From: Chloroflexi bacterium CG23_combo_of_CG06-09_8_20_14_all_45_10
GTDB lineage: Bacteria; Chloroflexota; Dehalococcoidia; GIF9; AB-539-J10
Assembly (NCBI GenBank): GCA_002772325.1
Contig: PCSL01000070.1
Coordinates: forward strand, 1-7,433
Direction of reading: 5' to 3'
DNA length: 7,433 nt
The stretch's first letter is position 1. Each line of letters starts with the position of its first letter. Below the pieces are notes generated by a model. The model saw nothing but the letters and a program-made list of their open reading frames with translations, did not search any database and had not been told where the DNA came from. Made by a program: the position numbers and the translations under genes. Shown piece after piece: positions 1-6,417 of the stretch.

Positions 1-1
1 T

Positions 2-148
2 GGAGATGCAATACAACTTATCGGTAATGGCGACCAGAAGCAATTTGGGCTTAAATTGCTAACCCCTCTAGCCGATACCAGTACCGGACATTTCTGGGGT
101 GGTAGGGAGATGAAAACCACTATTACCATAAGTGCTGTGGCTGCCTGA
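2..148 (+). CDS. C-terminal end of an unrecognised protein (5' part outside window)
   Basis: An open frame enters from the left edge and runs 48 codons to a TGA at 146-148. The visible tail starts GDAIQLIGNG and ends TTITISAVAA. It is polar, rich in Gly and Thr, and ends in alternating beta-strand-like residues, with no membrane anchor or sorting motif visible. Its TGA shares its last A with the ATG of the next gene (TGATG), the usual sign of translational coupling, so both products are probably made together. Because the partner is a secreted beta-rich membrane protein, a surface or exported role is plausible, but this is inference from context only. I do not recognise the family. What supports it as a real gene is the uninterrupted frame and the coupled junction. 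Confidence 0.65.
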   Translation, partial: GDAIQLIGNGDQKQFGLKLLTPLADTSTGHFWGGREMKTTITISAVAA

Positions 149-711
149 TGAAACGGCAGAGCAAATACTTCTGGTTAATTGTTGTTTTACTGGCTCTTCT
201 TTCGCCTTCCATTGCTCTGGCCTGGAGTTTCAGCGTCTCCCCAGTTGAGGTAAAAATAGATAATTTACCTCCAGGCGAGGAGGCTGAATTTAACCTCACT
301 ATCGATAATAAGGACAATACAAGTCATACTTTTATCTTAACTACTCATAACCCTGAGGAATCGGAAAGAAGGCAAGGAAGGGCTGAGTTTCCTAATAGTA
401 ACTGGGTCAGCTTCCCTCACCAAGTTGAGGTACAAGCCAACTCTGAAGCCGAGGTAAGGGTAAAAGTAGCTATTCCGTCACAGCAAAAGTGGGCAGGTAA
501 GAATTGGGAGATATGGTTGAGTATCACGCCGGAGGAGAAGGAATTATTGGTAGTAAATTATTATATTCGCCTTCTAGTATCAACGAGCGAGGAAGTAAAG
601 GGCGGGCCCAATGTAGGGTTGATTGCCGGGATTGCTGCTGGTGTATTGCTCTTGGCCGGTGGCATTTATTACTTCAGGCGCAAGGCCAAACCCAGACATC
701 CTCAGCGCTAA
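148..711 (+). CDS. Secreted Ig-like/beta-sandwich protein with C-terminal membrane anchor
   Basis: This 187-residue protein has a classic signal peptide: basic MKRQSK, a hydrophobic core at about residues 8-19, and a likely signal peptidase I site ALA|W after residue 25. Residues 27-145 alternate hydrophobic and polar residues and include a stretch like those in Ig-like domains that stabilise secreted proteins (NLPPGEEAEFNLTIDNKDN). A Gly/Ala/Leu-rich transmembrane helix follows at about 156-175, then a short basic tail (RRKAKPRHPQR). The topology should be type I, with the sandwich outside and the tail inside. No catalytic motif is visible. Translation probably depends on ribosomes finishing the upstream gene, because the start overlaps that stop (TGATG) and no Shine-Dalgarno sequence precedes it. 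It may be an accessory or anchor for the upstream product. The function is unknown, but the membrane-anchored extracellular layout is well supported. Confidence 0.8.
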   Translation: MKRQSKYFWLIVVLLALLSPSIALAWSFSVSPVEVKIDNLPPGEEAEFNLTIDNKDNTSHTFILTTHNPEESERRQGRAEFPNSNWVSFPHQVEVQANSEAEVRVKVAIPSQQKWAGKNWEIWLSITPEEKELLVVNYYIRLLVSTSEEVKGGPNVGLIAGIAAGVLLLAGGIYYFRRKAKPRHPQR

Positions 712-727
712 CCTGACTTTCACTACA

Positions 728-741
728 AGAGCAGAAGCTCT
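728..741. other. Small hairpin between convergent genes
   Basis: AGAGC (728-732) pairs with GCTCT (737-741) around an AGAA loop, in the 70-nt gap between the + strand membrane-protein gene and the end of def. The stem is only 5 bp and no T-run follows directly on either strand. It could contribute to bidirectional termination but is too weak to call a Rho-independent terminator. Confidence 0.25.
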
Positions 742-752
742 GAAGGTTTGAG

Positions 753-773
753 TTGATTAGTTTTTGATTAGTT
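753..773. repeat. Tandem 10-mer repeat TTGATTAGTT
   Basis: Two identical copies of TTGATTAGTT lie at 753-762 and 764-773, one base apart, in the gap between the convergent genes just before the def stop codon. They are probably a local duplication. No function is evident. Confidence 0.6.
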
Positions 774-781
774 CAAAACTT

Positions 782-1258
782 CTATAGCTGCTGAGTCAGT
801 TTCCACAGCTTGTCGGGACTTTCTATGTGGTCAATATAGAGAGTGCCGTTGAGGTGGTCTAGCTCGTGCTCCAAGGCGTGGGCGAGCAACTCCTCGCCCT
901 TGAGGCGGATTTCTCTGCCCTGCCGGTCCTGTGCCTTGACCTTAACTGTTACCGCCCGCTTAATCTCCCCCTGATAGCCAGGCACAGATAAACACGCCTC
1001 TTCAACTATACGTTCACCCTGCCTCTTTATTATTTCCGGGTTAATTAGAGTAATAAGTTCCTCCCCAGGTAGTTCAATAATAGCTACCCGCAGCGACACT
1101 CCTATTTGTGGGGCAGCCAATCCCGCCCCCGAAGCAGCGCGCATGGTATGAATCATGTCATCAATTAATTTCTGGATGGAGCCATCAATTTTAGTTACTT
1201 TTTTGGCTTTTTGTCTTAATACTGGGTCAGGCAAAGTGCGAATCTTTCGGACTGCCAT
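782..1258 (-). CDS. def: Peptide deformylase
   Basis: This metalloenzyme removes the N-formyl group from the initiator Met of nascent proteins in the cytoplasm. All three family motifs are present in the 158-residue protein. Motif 1 is GAGLAAPQ at 44-51, which supplies the conserved Gln. Motif 2 is EACLS at 87-91 with metal ligand Cys89; the usual second residue is Gly, here Ala. Motif 3 is HELDH at 131-135, with metal ligands His131 and His135 and catalytic Glu132. The length is normal. The start MAVRKIRTLPDPVLR fits the family N-terminus (an Ile-x-x-x-Pro-Asp-Pro-x-Leu pattern). No Shine-Dalgarno sequence precedes the ATG; a strong promoter sits just 12 bp upstream, so the transcript is probably almost leaderless. 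In many bacteria def lies between priA and fmt. Here acs separates it from priA, and no fmt follows before the convergent gene. Confidence 0.96.
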   Translation of the reverse strand: MAVRKIRTLPDPVLRQKAKKVTKIDGSIQKLIDDMIHTMRAASGAGLAAPQIGVSLRVAIIELPGEELITLINPEIIKRQGERIVEEACLSVPGYQGEIKRAVTVKVKAQDRQGREIRLKGEELLAHALEHELDHLNGTLYIDHIESPDKLWKLTQQL

Positions 1259-1270
1259 GGTTGCTGTCGA

Positions 1271-1300
1271 ATTATACCCTAGTTTTTCCCACAGTGTAAA
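1271..1300 (-). promoter_or_regulatory. Sigma70-type promoter of def
   Basis: Read on the minus strand, TTTACA (1300-1295, 5 of 6 matches to the -35 consensus) is followed after 18 bp by a perfect -10 hexamer TATAAT (1276-1271). The def ATG begins 12 nt after the -10, so a typical start site near 1264 leaves a leader of about 6 nt with no room for a Shine-Dalgarno sequence. Confidence 0.65.
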
Positions 1301-1358
1301 CTATCTCTATGAGGTCAGCGTTCACTCTCTAGCCTTGGGGCAGTATTAATAACCAGTC

Positions 1359-1390
1359 AAAATGACCTTAAGAATTAAGAGGTGTCATTT
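1359..1390 (-). terminator. Candidate terminator downstream of acs
   Basis: Read on the minus strand, about 30 nt after the acs stop, AAATGAC and GTCATTT form a 7-bp stem. Inside it a second 5-bp stem, CTTAA/TTAAG, closes on a 3-nt loop, and an unpaired ACCT lies on one side. Four Ts end the stem before GACTGG. The T-run is short and the stem A/T-rich, so intrinsic termination may be weak. The position, between acs and the separate def promoter, is what one would expect for a terminator. Confidence 0.4.
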
Positions 1391-1419
1391 CCGCGCTAGG
1401 AAAATCATTTGGGAAGCAT

Positions 1420-3342
1420 TTACACCTCTCTTTTAAGCTCTTCGTAAGCTCTCTTGACCTCCTCTACTGAAGCCTCGTCTTCTAAAGTGCTCAAATCACC
1501 AACGCTGGCATTGCTAGCTACAGCTCTAAGAACTCGCCTCATGATTTTCCCACTTCTTGTTTTGGGCAGTTTGGCTATGAAATAGATTTCATCAGGTATA
1601 GCTACTGGCCCTATTGTGTGGCGTATGTGCTCTTTTATCTCTTTGTTCAACTCTGGCGAAGGCGATACTCCTTGCTTCAGTATGGCAAATATGACCAGGC
1701 TTTGCCCTTTGATGGGGTCGGGCTTACTAGCCACTGCTGCTTCAGCTACGGCAGGATGTGATACAGCAGCATCTTCTATCTCTATAGTGCCTATTCTGTG
1801 TCCAGCTATCTTGAGAACCTCGTCAGCCCTACCCAGTATCCAGAAATAGCCATCATTATCTCTAATTGCATAGTCGCCAGTGTAAAACATGCCGGGGAAC
1901 TTAGACCAGTATGATTCTTGATACCTTTGTGGGTCTTGATGGATGCCCATAAGCATTCCCGGCCATGGAGCTTTTATTACCAAATATCCTTTTTCTCCAG
2001 GAGGTACTGGTTGACCTCCTTCATTGACTATATCAGCAGCGATACCGGGCAAGGGAAAGGTTACCGAGCCTGGTTTAAGAGGCATACACTCTATGCCTGG
2101 GGCAGGTGATATCATTATGCCACCGGTTTCGGTTTGCCACCAGGTATCAACTATGGGGCATCTTTCTCCGCCAATATTTTTGTAGTACCATAGCCAGGCT
2201 TCTGGATTGATCGCCTCACCGACACTTCCCAATATTTCCAGACTACTTAAGTCGTGCCTTTTGACTGGATCTTCACCATATCTCATTAGCATCCTGATAG
2301 CTGTAGGCGAGGTATAGAATATGGTAACCCCGTATTTCTCAATGATGTCCCAGTATCTATCTACGGCAGGATAATCTGGAGTCCCTTCGTAAAGGACCTG
2401 GGCCGCGCCGTGGATTAATGGGGCATAAACTATTGAGCTATGCCCGGTAACCCAGCCAACATCGGCAGTGCACCAATAAACTGACTCCTCCTTTATATCG
2501 AAAACCCATTGATACATAGAATGATTAAAAACACAGTAGCCGCCGGTGCTATGCACAATCCCCTTAGGTTTCCCAGTGGTTCCTGATGTGTAAAGGATAT
2601 AAAGAGGGTGGTTAGACTCAACAGGCTCAGGAGGTACAAAAGGAGCAGCCTTATCAAGCAAGTCGTGAAGCCAGAAATCTCTCCCGGACTTCATTTCCAC
2701 AGGTATATTAGCTCTTCTAACCACTATTGCTTTCTCTATTGAGGGCGATAAGCTTATAGCTTCTTCAGCGATTTCTTTTAGTTTTAGAGTTTTACCCCGT
2801 CTGAAGCTGGCATCAACTGTAACCAAGAGTTTAGCCTGGGTATCATTAAGCCTGTCAGCTAGAGACTGAGCACTGAAGCCAGAGAATATTACAGTATGAA
2901 TGGCACCAATTCTGGAGCAAGCCAACATAGAAATAGGCAATTCAGGAATCATTGGCAGGTACAAGGCAACCTTATCACCCTTGCCTACACCCAAATTCTT
3001 GAGGACTGAAGCGAATTTATTGACCGCTCTATAAAGAGTGGAGTAGCTTAAAATGCGACTCTCCCCTAGCTCGCTTTCCCAGTATATCGCAACCTTGCTT
3101 CTCCGCCAGGTTTTGATATGGCGGTCAACGCATTGGTAACAGGCATTAAGCTTGCCGCCGACAAACCAGCGAGCGAAAGGCGGCTGCCAGTCAAGCACAG
3201 TATCCCAGGTTTTAAACCAATCTAGTTTCCGAGCCTCTTTATCCCAAAAGCTTTCAGGGTCTCTTAGCGAACGGTTGTACATCTCAGAATATTTCTTGTA
3301 AGGCCAATATCTGGATTCAAAGGGTAAAGATACCTCTGCCAT
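1420..3342 (-). CDS. acs: Acetyl-CoA synthetase (AMP-forming)
   Basis: This enzyme activates acetate in two steps: acetate plus ATP gives acetyl-AMP and PPi, then CoA gives acetyl-CoA and AMP. The 640-residue length is normal. An ACAS-type N-terminal region (YWPYKKYSEMYN from residue 13) precedes the adenylation domain. Visible motifs are the P-loop-like YTSGTTGKPKG (251-261), WWQTETGG (401-408), the YTGD Asp490, the hinge region GRADEVLKIAGHRIGT (504-519), and the C-terminal TRSGKIMRR with Lys599, the lysine that is regulated by reversible acetylation in studied homologues. The residues that shape a small acetate pocket in characterised Acs are kept: Val298-Thr299 in WVTGH, Val374 in GSVGE, and Trp402. 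Acetate is therefore favoured over propionate or longer acids. The start is supported by AGAGGGG 3 nt before the ATG. The gene lies 56 nt after priA on the same strand. Confidence 0.95.
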   Translation of the reverse strand: MAEVSLPFESRYWPYKKYSEMYNRSLRDPESFWDKEARKLDWFKTWDTVLDWQPPFARWFVGGKLNACYQCVDRHIKTWRRSKVAIYWESELGESRILSYSTLYRAVNKFASVLKNLGVGKGDKVALYLPMIPELPISMLACSRIGAIHTVIFSGFSAQSLADRLNDTQAKLLVTVDASFRRGKTLKLKEIAEEAISLSPSIEKAIVVRRANIPVEMKSGRDFWLHDLLDKAAPFVPPEPVESNHPLYILYTSGTTGKPKGIVHSTGGYCVFNHSMYQWVFDIKEESVYWCTADVGWVTGHSSIVYAPLIHGAAQVLYEGTPDYPAVDRYWDIIEKYGVTIFYTSPTAIRMLMRYGEDPVKRHDLSSLEILGSVGEAINPEAWLWYYKNIGGERCPIVDTWWQTETGGIMISPAPGIECMPLKPGSVTFPLPGIAADIVNEGGQPVPPGEKGYLVIKAPWPGMLMGIHQDPQRYQESYWSKFPGMFYTGDYAIRDNDGYFWILGRADEVLKIAGHRIGTIEIEDAAVSHPAVAEAAVASKPDPIKGQSLVIFAILKQGVSPSPELNKEIKEHIRHTIGPVAIPDEIYFIAKLPKTRSGKIMRRVLRAVASNASVGDLSTLEDEASVEEVKRAYEELKREV

Positions 3343-3398
3343 AATCCCCTCTTATTATTGATTGAATGCTTGTCTCGAGTTAGTGACTCTATCTAAAA

Positions 3399-5876
3399 TT
3401 ATATCACTCCCACTGGGTCGACATCTAAAGTCCAGCCTTGGGGCAGGGTTATCCCTGATAAAACCTGAGCCGGGTCGGAGCCGCGCAGGATGAGTTGCCA
3501 GCGATATCTGCCCCTAACCCTGGCGGCAAAGGCAGGCATAGGACCAATTAAGCTCAAGTTGGTTATACCTTTCCTCTCTTGTTCATTCAGAATAGTATCC
3601 CTTACTCGCTCTGCCTCTCGGCGACATAAATCATTATTGGTATAGTAGTATACCAAGCGGATGAAGTGGCTAAAGGGAGGATAATTATACTGGCGGCGAT
3701 AAGCTATTTCCTGATTATAGAAGTCTACGTAATCATGTTTGGCCGCAGATTGAATGGCATAGTTTTCAGGTGAATATGTCTGGATGATGACCTTCCCTGC
3801 TTTGAGCCCACGCCCAGCCCTACCAGCTACCTGGCATAAAAGCTGGAAGGTACGCTCGCCAGCTCGGAAGTCAGGCAGGTTGAGTCCAGTATCGGCGCTG
3901 ATTATCCCGGCTAAGGTCACCTGGGGCAAATCTAGTCCTTTGGCTATCATCTGAGTGCCAATGAGTATATCTGCTTTATGGTCACGAAAACTACTCAGCA
4001 GTCTCTCGTGAGCATATCTCTTGGTGGTTACATCTCTATCCCACCTGAGCAACCTTGTTTTTGGGAGAAGTCGTTTTACTTCATCTGCTACTCGCTGAGT
4101 ACCAATACCGAGAAACTTAAGGCGATGACTGAAGCACTGAGGACAAGCTTGAGGCACCGGAATGGCATAATGGCAGCGATGGCAGGTTAGTTTTTTCTCT
4201 GCCGAATGGTAAGTAAGGGCTACGGAGCAGCGTGGGCAACGAAAGACAAAGCCACAATTGCGGCACTGGATAAAAGTGGCTGTGCCACGCCGATTGAGGA
4301 AAAGGATTACTTGTTCACCTTGGGCTGAGGTTTCCTTCATGGCAGCCAACAAGGAGCGGCTAAATAAACTTGTATTTCCAGCTTTAAGTTCCTCCTTCAT
4401 ATCTACTATATCTACTTTAGGGAGGGGTGAATAACCGTGGGGAGTAATTCTCTCCTTTAGCTCCACCAGGTGATACTCACCCAGTTGTGCTTTGTGAAAG
4501 CTATCAATATCGGGTGTAGCGCTGCCCAGGATAACAACAGCACCAGTGAGCTCAGCCAATTTGAGAGCTACATCCCGAGCATGATAGCGGGGAGATTTGT
4601 CCTCTTGCTTATATGTCCATTCATGTTCTTCGTCAATTATAATGAGACCCAGGTCAGGTTGGGGGGCAAATAAAGCGCTTCTTGGTCCGATAACCACATC
4701 GCATTCCCCTTCCTTTATCCGTTGCCATTCATCGAACTGCTCACCTAAGGAAAGGCCACTATGAAGTATCCCTACGCGTCCGGGAAAGCGACTGGCAAAC
4801 CTCTCTACAGTTTGTGGTGTGAGGGCAATCTCGGGGACGAGGCAGATACCTCGCTTGCCCATAGCAATAACCTGGGCCAAGGCTCGCAAGTAAATCTCAG
4901 TTTTGCCGCTGCCAGTAACTCCGAAGAGGAGGAAAACTGGTGGTGAGCCATGGTCATCCCGCTTGGTCCAGTTATCTTCGATTATTTTCCAAGCCGCTTG
5001 CTGAGATGAAGTGAAAGGAGGTGGCAGGCTAGGCTTGAGCTTGAGATAAGATAGTGGGTTACGCCTGATATTAACTAACTCTACGGAAAGTAAGCGGCGG
5101 CGTTCCAAAGCTCTAATGGATTCAAGAGAGCAATCAAGGCGTTTTCTCACCTCATTGGCAGCAATGGGTTGAGTTTGCTGGCTTAGAAATTCCAGGACTG
5201 CTGCTTGCTTATAGGCTCGACTCTTGTTCAGCCGGGCTGTTTCATCCTCAATCTCATCCTTGCTAGCTATCAGCTTGACATAGGGAAGTGATTTCGGCTT
5301 TACCTTAGCTTTTTCAGGCTCCTGGCTCTTCATTACTAAATGGTAATGAAGAAGCTGGTCGCAGATTTGCCTTGCCTTCTTCGGGCCAAATTTTCTCTCC
5401 AGTTCCTTGAAGCTCATCTTCTTTTTTTCTCTTATGAGACGAAGGGCTTGTGTTTGCTCTGGAGTGAGCGGTGGCAAATCTTTCGTAGGAGTGTTATCCC
5501 CGGGACTTGTCCCCTCCCTATATTGAAAATAGGTGATAAGCTTGCGCTCAAAGCCGGGGGGGAGCATCAAGGCAATGGAGTTGAACAAAGGGGAAAGATA
5601 ATGCTGGCTTACCCAGCGGGCGAGTTCAATTTGCCTGGGGGAGAGTAAAGGATAGCCAGTAATGATTTTGGCTATTTCCTTAATAGCTGACAGCTGACAG
5701 CTATCAGCTTTCATTGATGGCTGGTCAGATAGCTCGACGACGATGCCCTGGACGACCCTGGAGCCGAAAGGAACCCATACTGCCTGCCCTATATTAACAT
5801 CTAGCTGGGGTGGGATGGCATAACAGAAGGTTGACTGGCTTCCGGGAGAATTAACCGCTAGTTCAGCGTATCTCAT
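3399..5876 (-). CDS. priA: Primosomal protein N' (PriA replication-restart helicase)
   Basis: PriA is a 3'-5' superfamily 2 DNA helicase that recognises stalled forks and D-loops and reloads the replisome. The 825-residue protein has the whole architecture. The N-terminal DNA-binding domain (about 1-110) is followed by a winged-helix-like linker and Walker A GVTGSGKT (319-326). Then come Walker B DEEH (415-418), GSATP (451-455), and eight zinc-binding cysteines in four CxxC pairs (538/541, 547/550, 565/568, 578/581). GTQMIAKG (640-647) and QVAGRAGR (682-689) follow. The N-terminus matches the family start (YAELAVNSP... then VPFGSR). No clear Shine-Dalgarno sequence precedes the ATG. A 134-bp inverted-repeat element lies immediately upstream, and without it the gene would start 9 nt after rplS. 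A 7-bp tandem repeat at 5685-5709 encodes part of the segment joining N-terminal subdomains (about residues 56-64). Confidence 0.97.
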   Translation of the reverse strand: MRYAELAVNSPGSQSTFCYAIPPQLDVNIGQAVWVPFGSRVVQGIVVELSDQPSMKADSCQLSAIKEIAKIITGYPLLSPRQIELARWVSQHYLSPLFNSIALMLPPGFERKLITYFQYREGTSPGDNTPTKDLPPLTPEQTQALRLIREKKKMSFKELERKFGPKKARQICDQLLHYHLVMKSQEPEKAKVKPKSLPYVKLIASKDEIEDETARLNKSRAYKQAAVLEFLSQQTQPIAANEVRKRLDCSLESIRALERRRLLSVELVNIRRNPLSYLKLKPSLPPPFTSSQQAAWKIIEDNWTKRDDHGSPPVFLLFGVTGSGKTEIYLRALAQVIAMGKRGICLVPEIALTPQTVERFASRFPGRVGILHSGLSLGEQFDEWQRIKEGECDVVIGPRSALFAPQPDLGLIIIDEEHEWTYKQEDKSPRYHARDVALKLAELTGAVVILGSATPDIDSFHKAQLGEYHLVELKERITPHGYSPLPKVDIVDMKEELKAGNTSLFSRSLLAAMKETSAQGEQVILFLNRRGTATFIQCRNCGFVFRCPRCSVALTYHSAEKKLTCHRCHYAIPVPQACPQCFSHRLKFLGIGTQRVADEVKRLLPKTRLLRWDRDVTTKRYAHERLLSSFRDHKADILIGTQMIAKGLDLPQVTLAGIISADTGLNLPDFRAGERTFQLLCQVAGRAGRGLKAGKVIIQTYSPENYAIQSAAKHDYVDFYNQEIAYRRQYNYPPFSHFIRLVYYYTNNDLCRREAERVRDTILNEQERKGITNLSLIGPMPAFAARVRGRYRWQLILRGSDPAQVLSGITLPQGWTLDVDPVGVI
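5685..5709. repeat. Heptamer tandem repeat inside priA
   Basis: On the + strand AGCTGAC, AGCTGAC, AGCTATC and AGCT follow each other, about 3.6 copies of a 7-bp unit. Being 25 bp inside a coding frame, it reads through as part of KADSCQLSAIKE on the minus strand without breaking priA. It lies where PriA homologues vary in length, so it looks like a small tolerated expansion. Confidence 0.7.
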
Positions 5877-5880
5877 TTAA

Positions 5881-5888
5881 GATATTTA
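5881..5888. repeat. Left 8-bp direct repeat (putative target-site duplication)
   Basis: GATATTTA here is identical to 6023-6030. The two copies exactly bracket the inverted-repeat element, as expected for a target site duplicated on insertion. This copy lies 4 bp upstream of the priA ATG. Confidence 0.6.
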
Positions 5889-6022
5889 AAGGCTGTTTAA
5901 TTTTGCTTCCCCGTTCAATTTGAGCTATCTCGGAGGTGTTTCCCCCCCAAATTTTTGTAGTTGCCTGATTTATCAGGCACTGTCGCCCAATAAATTGGGC
6001 AACTACATTTTTAAACAGCCTC
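5889..6022. mobile_element. Putative MITE-like element, 134 bp, no coding capacity
   Basis: The ends are an 11-bp perfect inverted repeat: AGGCTGTTTAA at 5890-5900 and TTAAACAGCCT at 6011-6021, each with one unmatched outer base. Perfect 8-bp direct repeats GATATTTA (5881-5888 and 6023-6030) flank it. Deleting the element plus one repeat restores a 9-nt spacing between the rplS stop and the priA ATG, a typical operon junction. The interior has a 55-bp unremarkable stretch with a C7 run (5942-5948), then a two-hairpin fold directly against the right end. No transposase frame fits, so it would need one supplied in trans. The family is unknown; 8-bp duplications occur in several IS families, including IS1595 and IS256. 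Confidence 0.55.
5956..6007. repeat. Y-shaped palindromic structure (stem with two hairpins)
   Basis: An outer stem pairs TGTAGTTG (5956-5963) with CAACTACA (6000-6007). Between them stand two hairpins, GCCTGA/TCAGGC (5963-5968 and 5973-5978, loop TTTA) and GCCCAA/TTGGGC (5985-5990 and 5995-6000, loop TAAA), separated by ACTGTC; the single G5963 and C6000 could join either stem. The design looks the same from both strands, because the two loops are reverse complements. Either DNA strand, or a transcript from either side, could fold into a three-way junction. No T-run follows on the minus strand, so it is not a standard terminator for rplS. It resembles dispersed intergenic palindromic repeats, but copy number cannot be judged here. 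Confidence 0.7.
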
Positions 6023-6030
6023 GATATTTA
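6023..6030. repeat. Right 8-bp direct repeat (putative target-site duplication)
   Basis: This is the second copy of GATATTTA. Its last three bases, TTA, are the complement of the rplS stop codon TAA, so the insertion would have kept the rplS reading frame intact. Confidence 0.6.
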
Positions 6031-6417
6031 TGGAGGCTCTGTTCCCTGTTCTTGGGGCACGGCTTGCTCGATTACCTTTTCTCGTCTTTCCTTAAGTCGA
6101 GCTCGCTTACCACTGAGTCCACGCATATAATAAAGTTTAGCTCGCCGCGTTTTACCATGCCTGAGCACCTCTACCTTTTGCAGCAGAGGAGATTGGAAGG
6201 GAAAGGTTTGTTCTACTCCAACGCCGTAAATTACGCGTCTTACAGTGAAGCTTCCGCCATCAACACCTTTCCTAATCCTGATCACCATTCCCTGGAAGTG
6301 CTGAAGGCGCTCTTTATCCCTCTCCACGGTTCTCAAGCTAACCTTAACTGTGTCGCCAGGGGAAATTTGAGGGATGTTAGGATTTATTTTGGGTTCAATA
6401 AGCTCTCTGATATCCAT
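6028..6417 (-). CDS. rplS: Large ribosomal subunit protein bL19
   Basis: L19 sits at the 30S-50S interface of the ribosome. The 129-residue protein shows the family's conserved stretches: PGDTVKV (20-26), [11 protein letters not shown] (36-46), FTVRRV (57-62), [13 protein letters not shown] (65-77) and the basic signature [20 protein letters not shown] (91-110). It is slightly longer than usual because of a Glu/Pro-rich tail after residue 110. The start lies within the 3' end of trmD, overlapping it by 34 nt. An AAGGAG Shine-Dalgarno sequence with a 5-nt spacer fixes this ATG. The order trmD-rplS is the common one in bacteria, so co-transcription and coupled translation are expected. The stop codon abuts the inverted-repeat element that separates it from priA. 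Confidence 0.97.
   Translation of the reverse strand: MDIRELIEPKINPNIPQISPGDTVKVSLRTVERDKERLQHFQGMVIRIRKGVDGGSFTVRRVIYGVGVEQTFPFQSPLLQKVEVLRHGKTRRAKLYYMRGLSGKRARLKERREKVIEQAVPQEQGTEPP

Noticed and set aside
504..716. 70-codon + frame within the 3' half of the membrane-protein gene
   Set aside because: It overlaps the frame carrying the transmembrane helix and basic tail, and is polar and featureless by comparison.
3371..3390. Hairpin GAGT-TAGTG-ACTC and promoter-like bases between priA and acs
   Set aside because: The stem is 4 bp, no T-run follows, and no -35/-10 pair with acceptable spacing is visible.
1331..3446. 13-bp match AGCCTTGGGGCAG at about 1331 and about 3433
   Set aside because: One copy is within priA coding sequence and there is no wider similarity. 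A single match of this length is expected by chance in a window this size.
5340..5648. 102-codon + frame opposite priA
   Set aside because: It is the antisense of the conserved PriA N-terminal region, with no ribosome site or plausible protein features.
5942..5948. C7 homopolymer as a phase-variation switch
   Set aside because: It lies in non-coding sequence away from a promoter spacer, and nothing ties it to expression of a gene.
5956..6007. Rho-independent terminator for trmD-rplS
   Set aside because: On the minus strand the fold is followed by an A-run and then G-rich sequence, not Ts. The T5 run follows only on the + strand, where no gene precedes it.
5956..6007. CRISPR repeat unit
   Set aside because: There is a single copy with no spaced array. 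The two-hairpin palindrome fits a dispersed repeat better.
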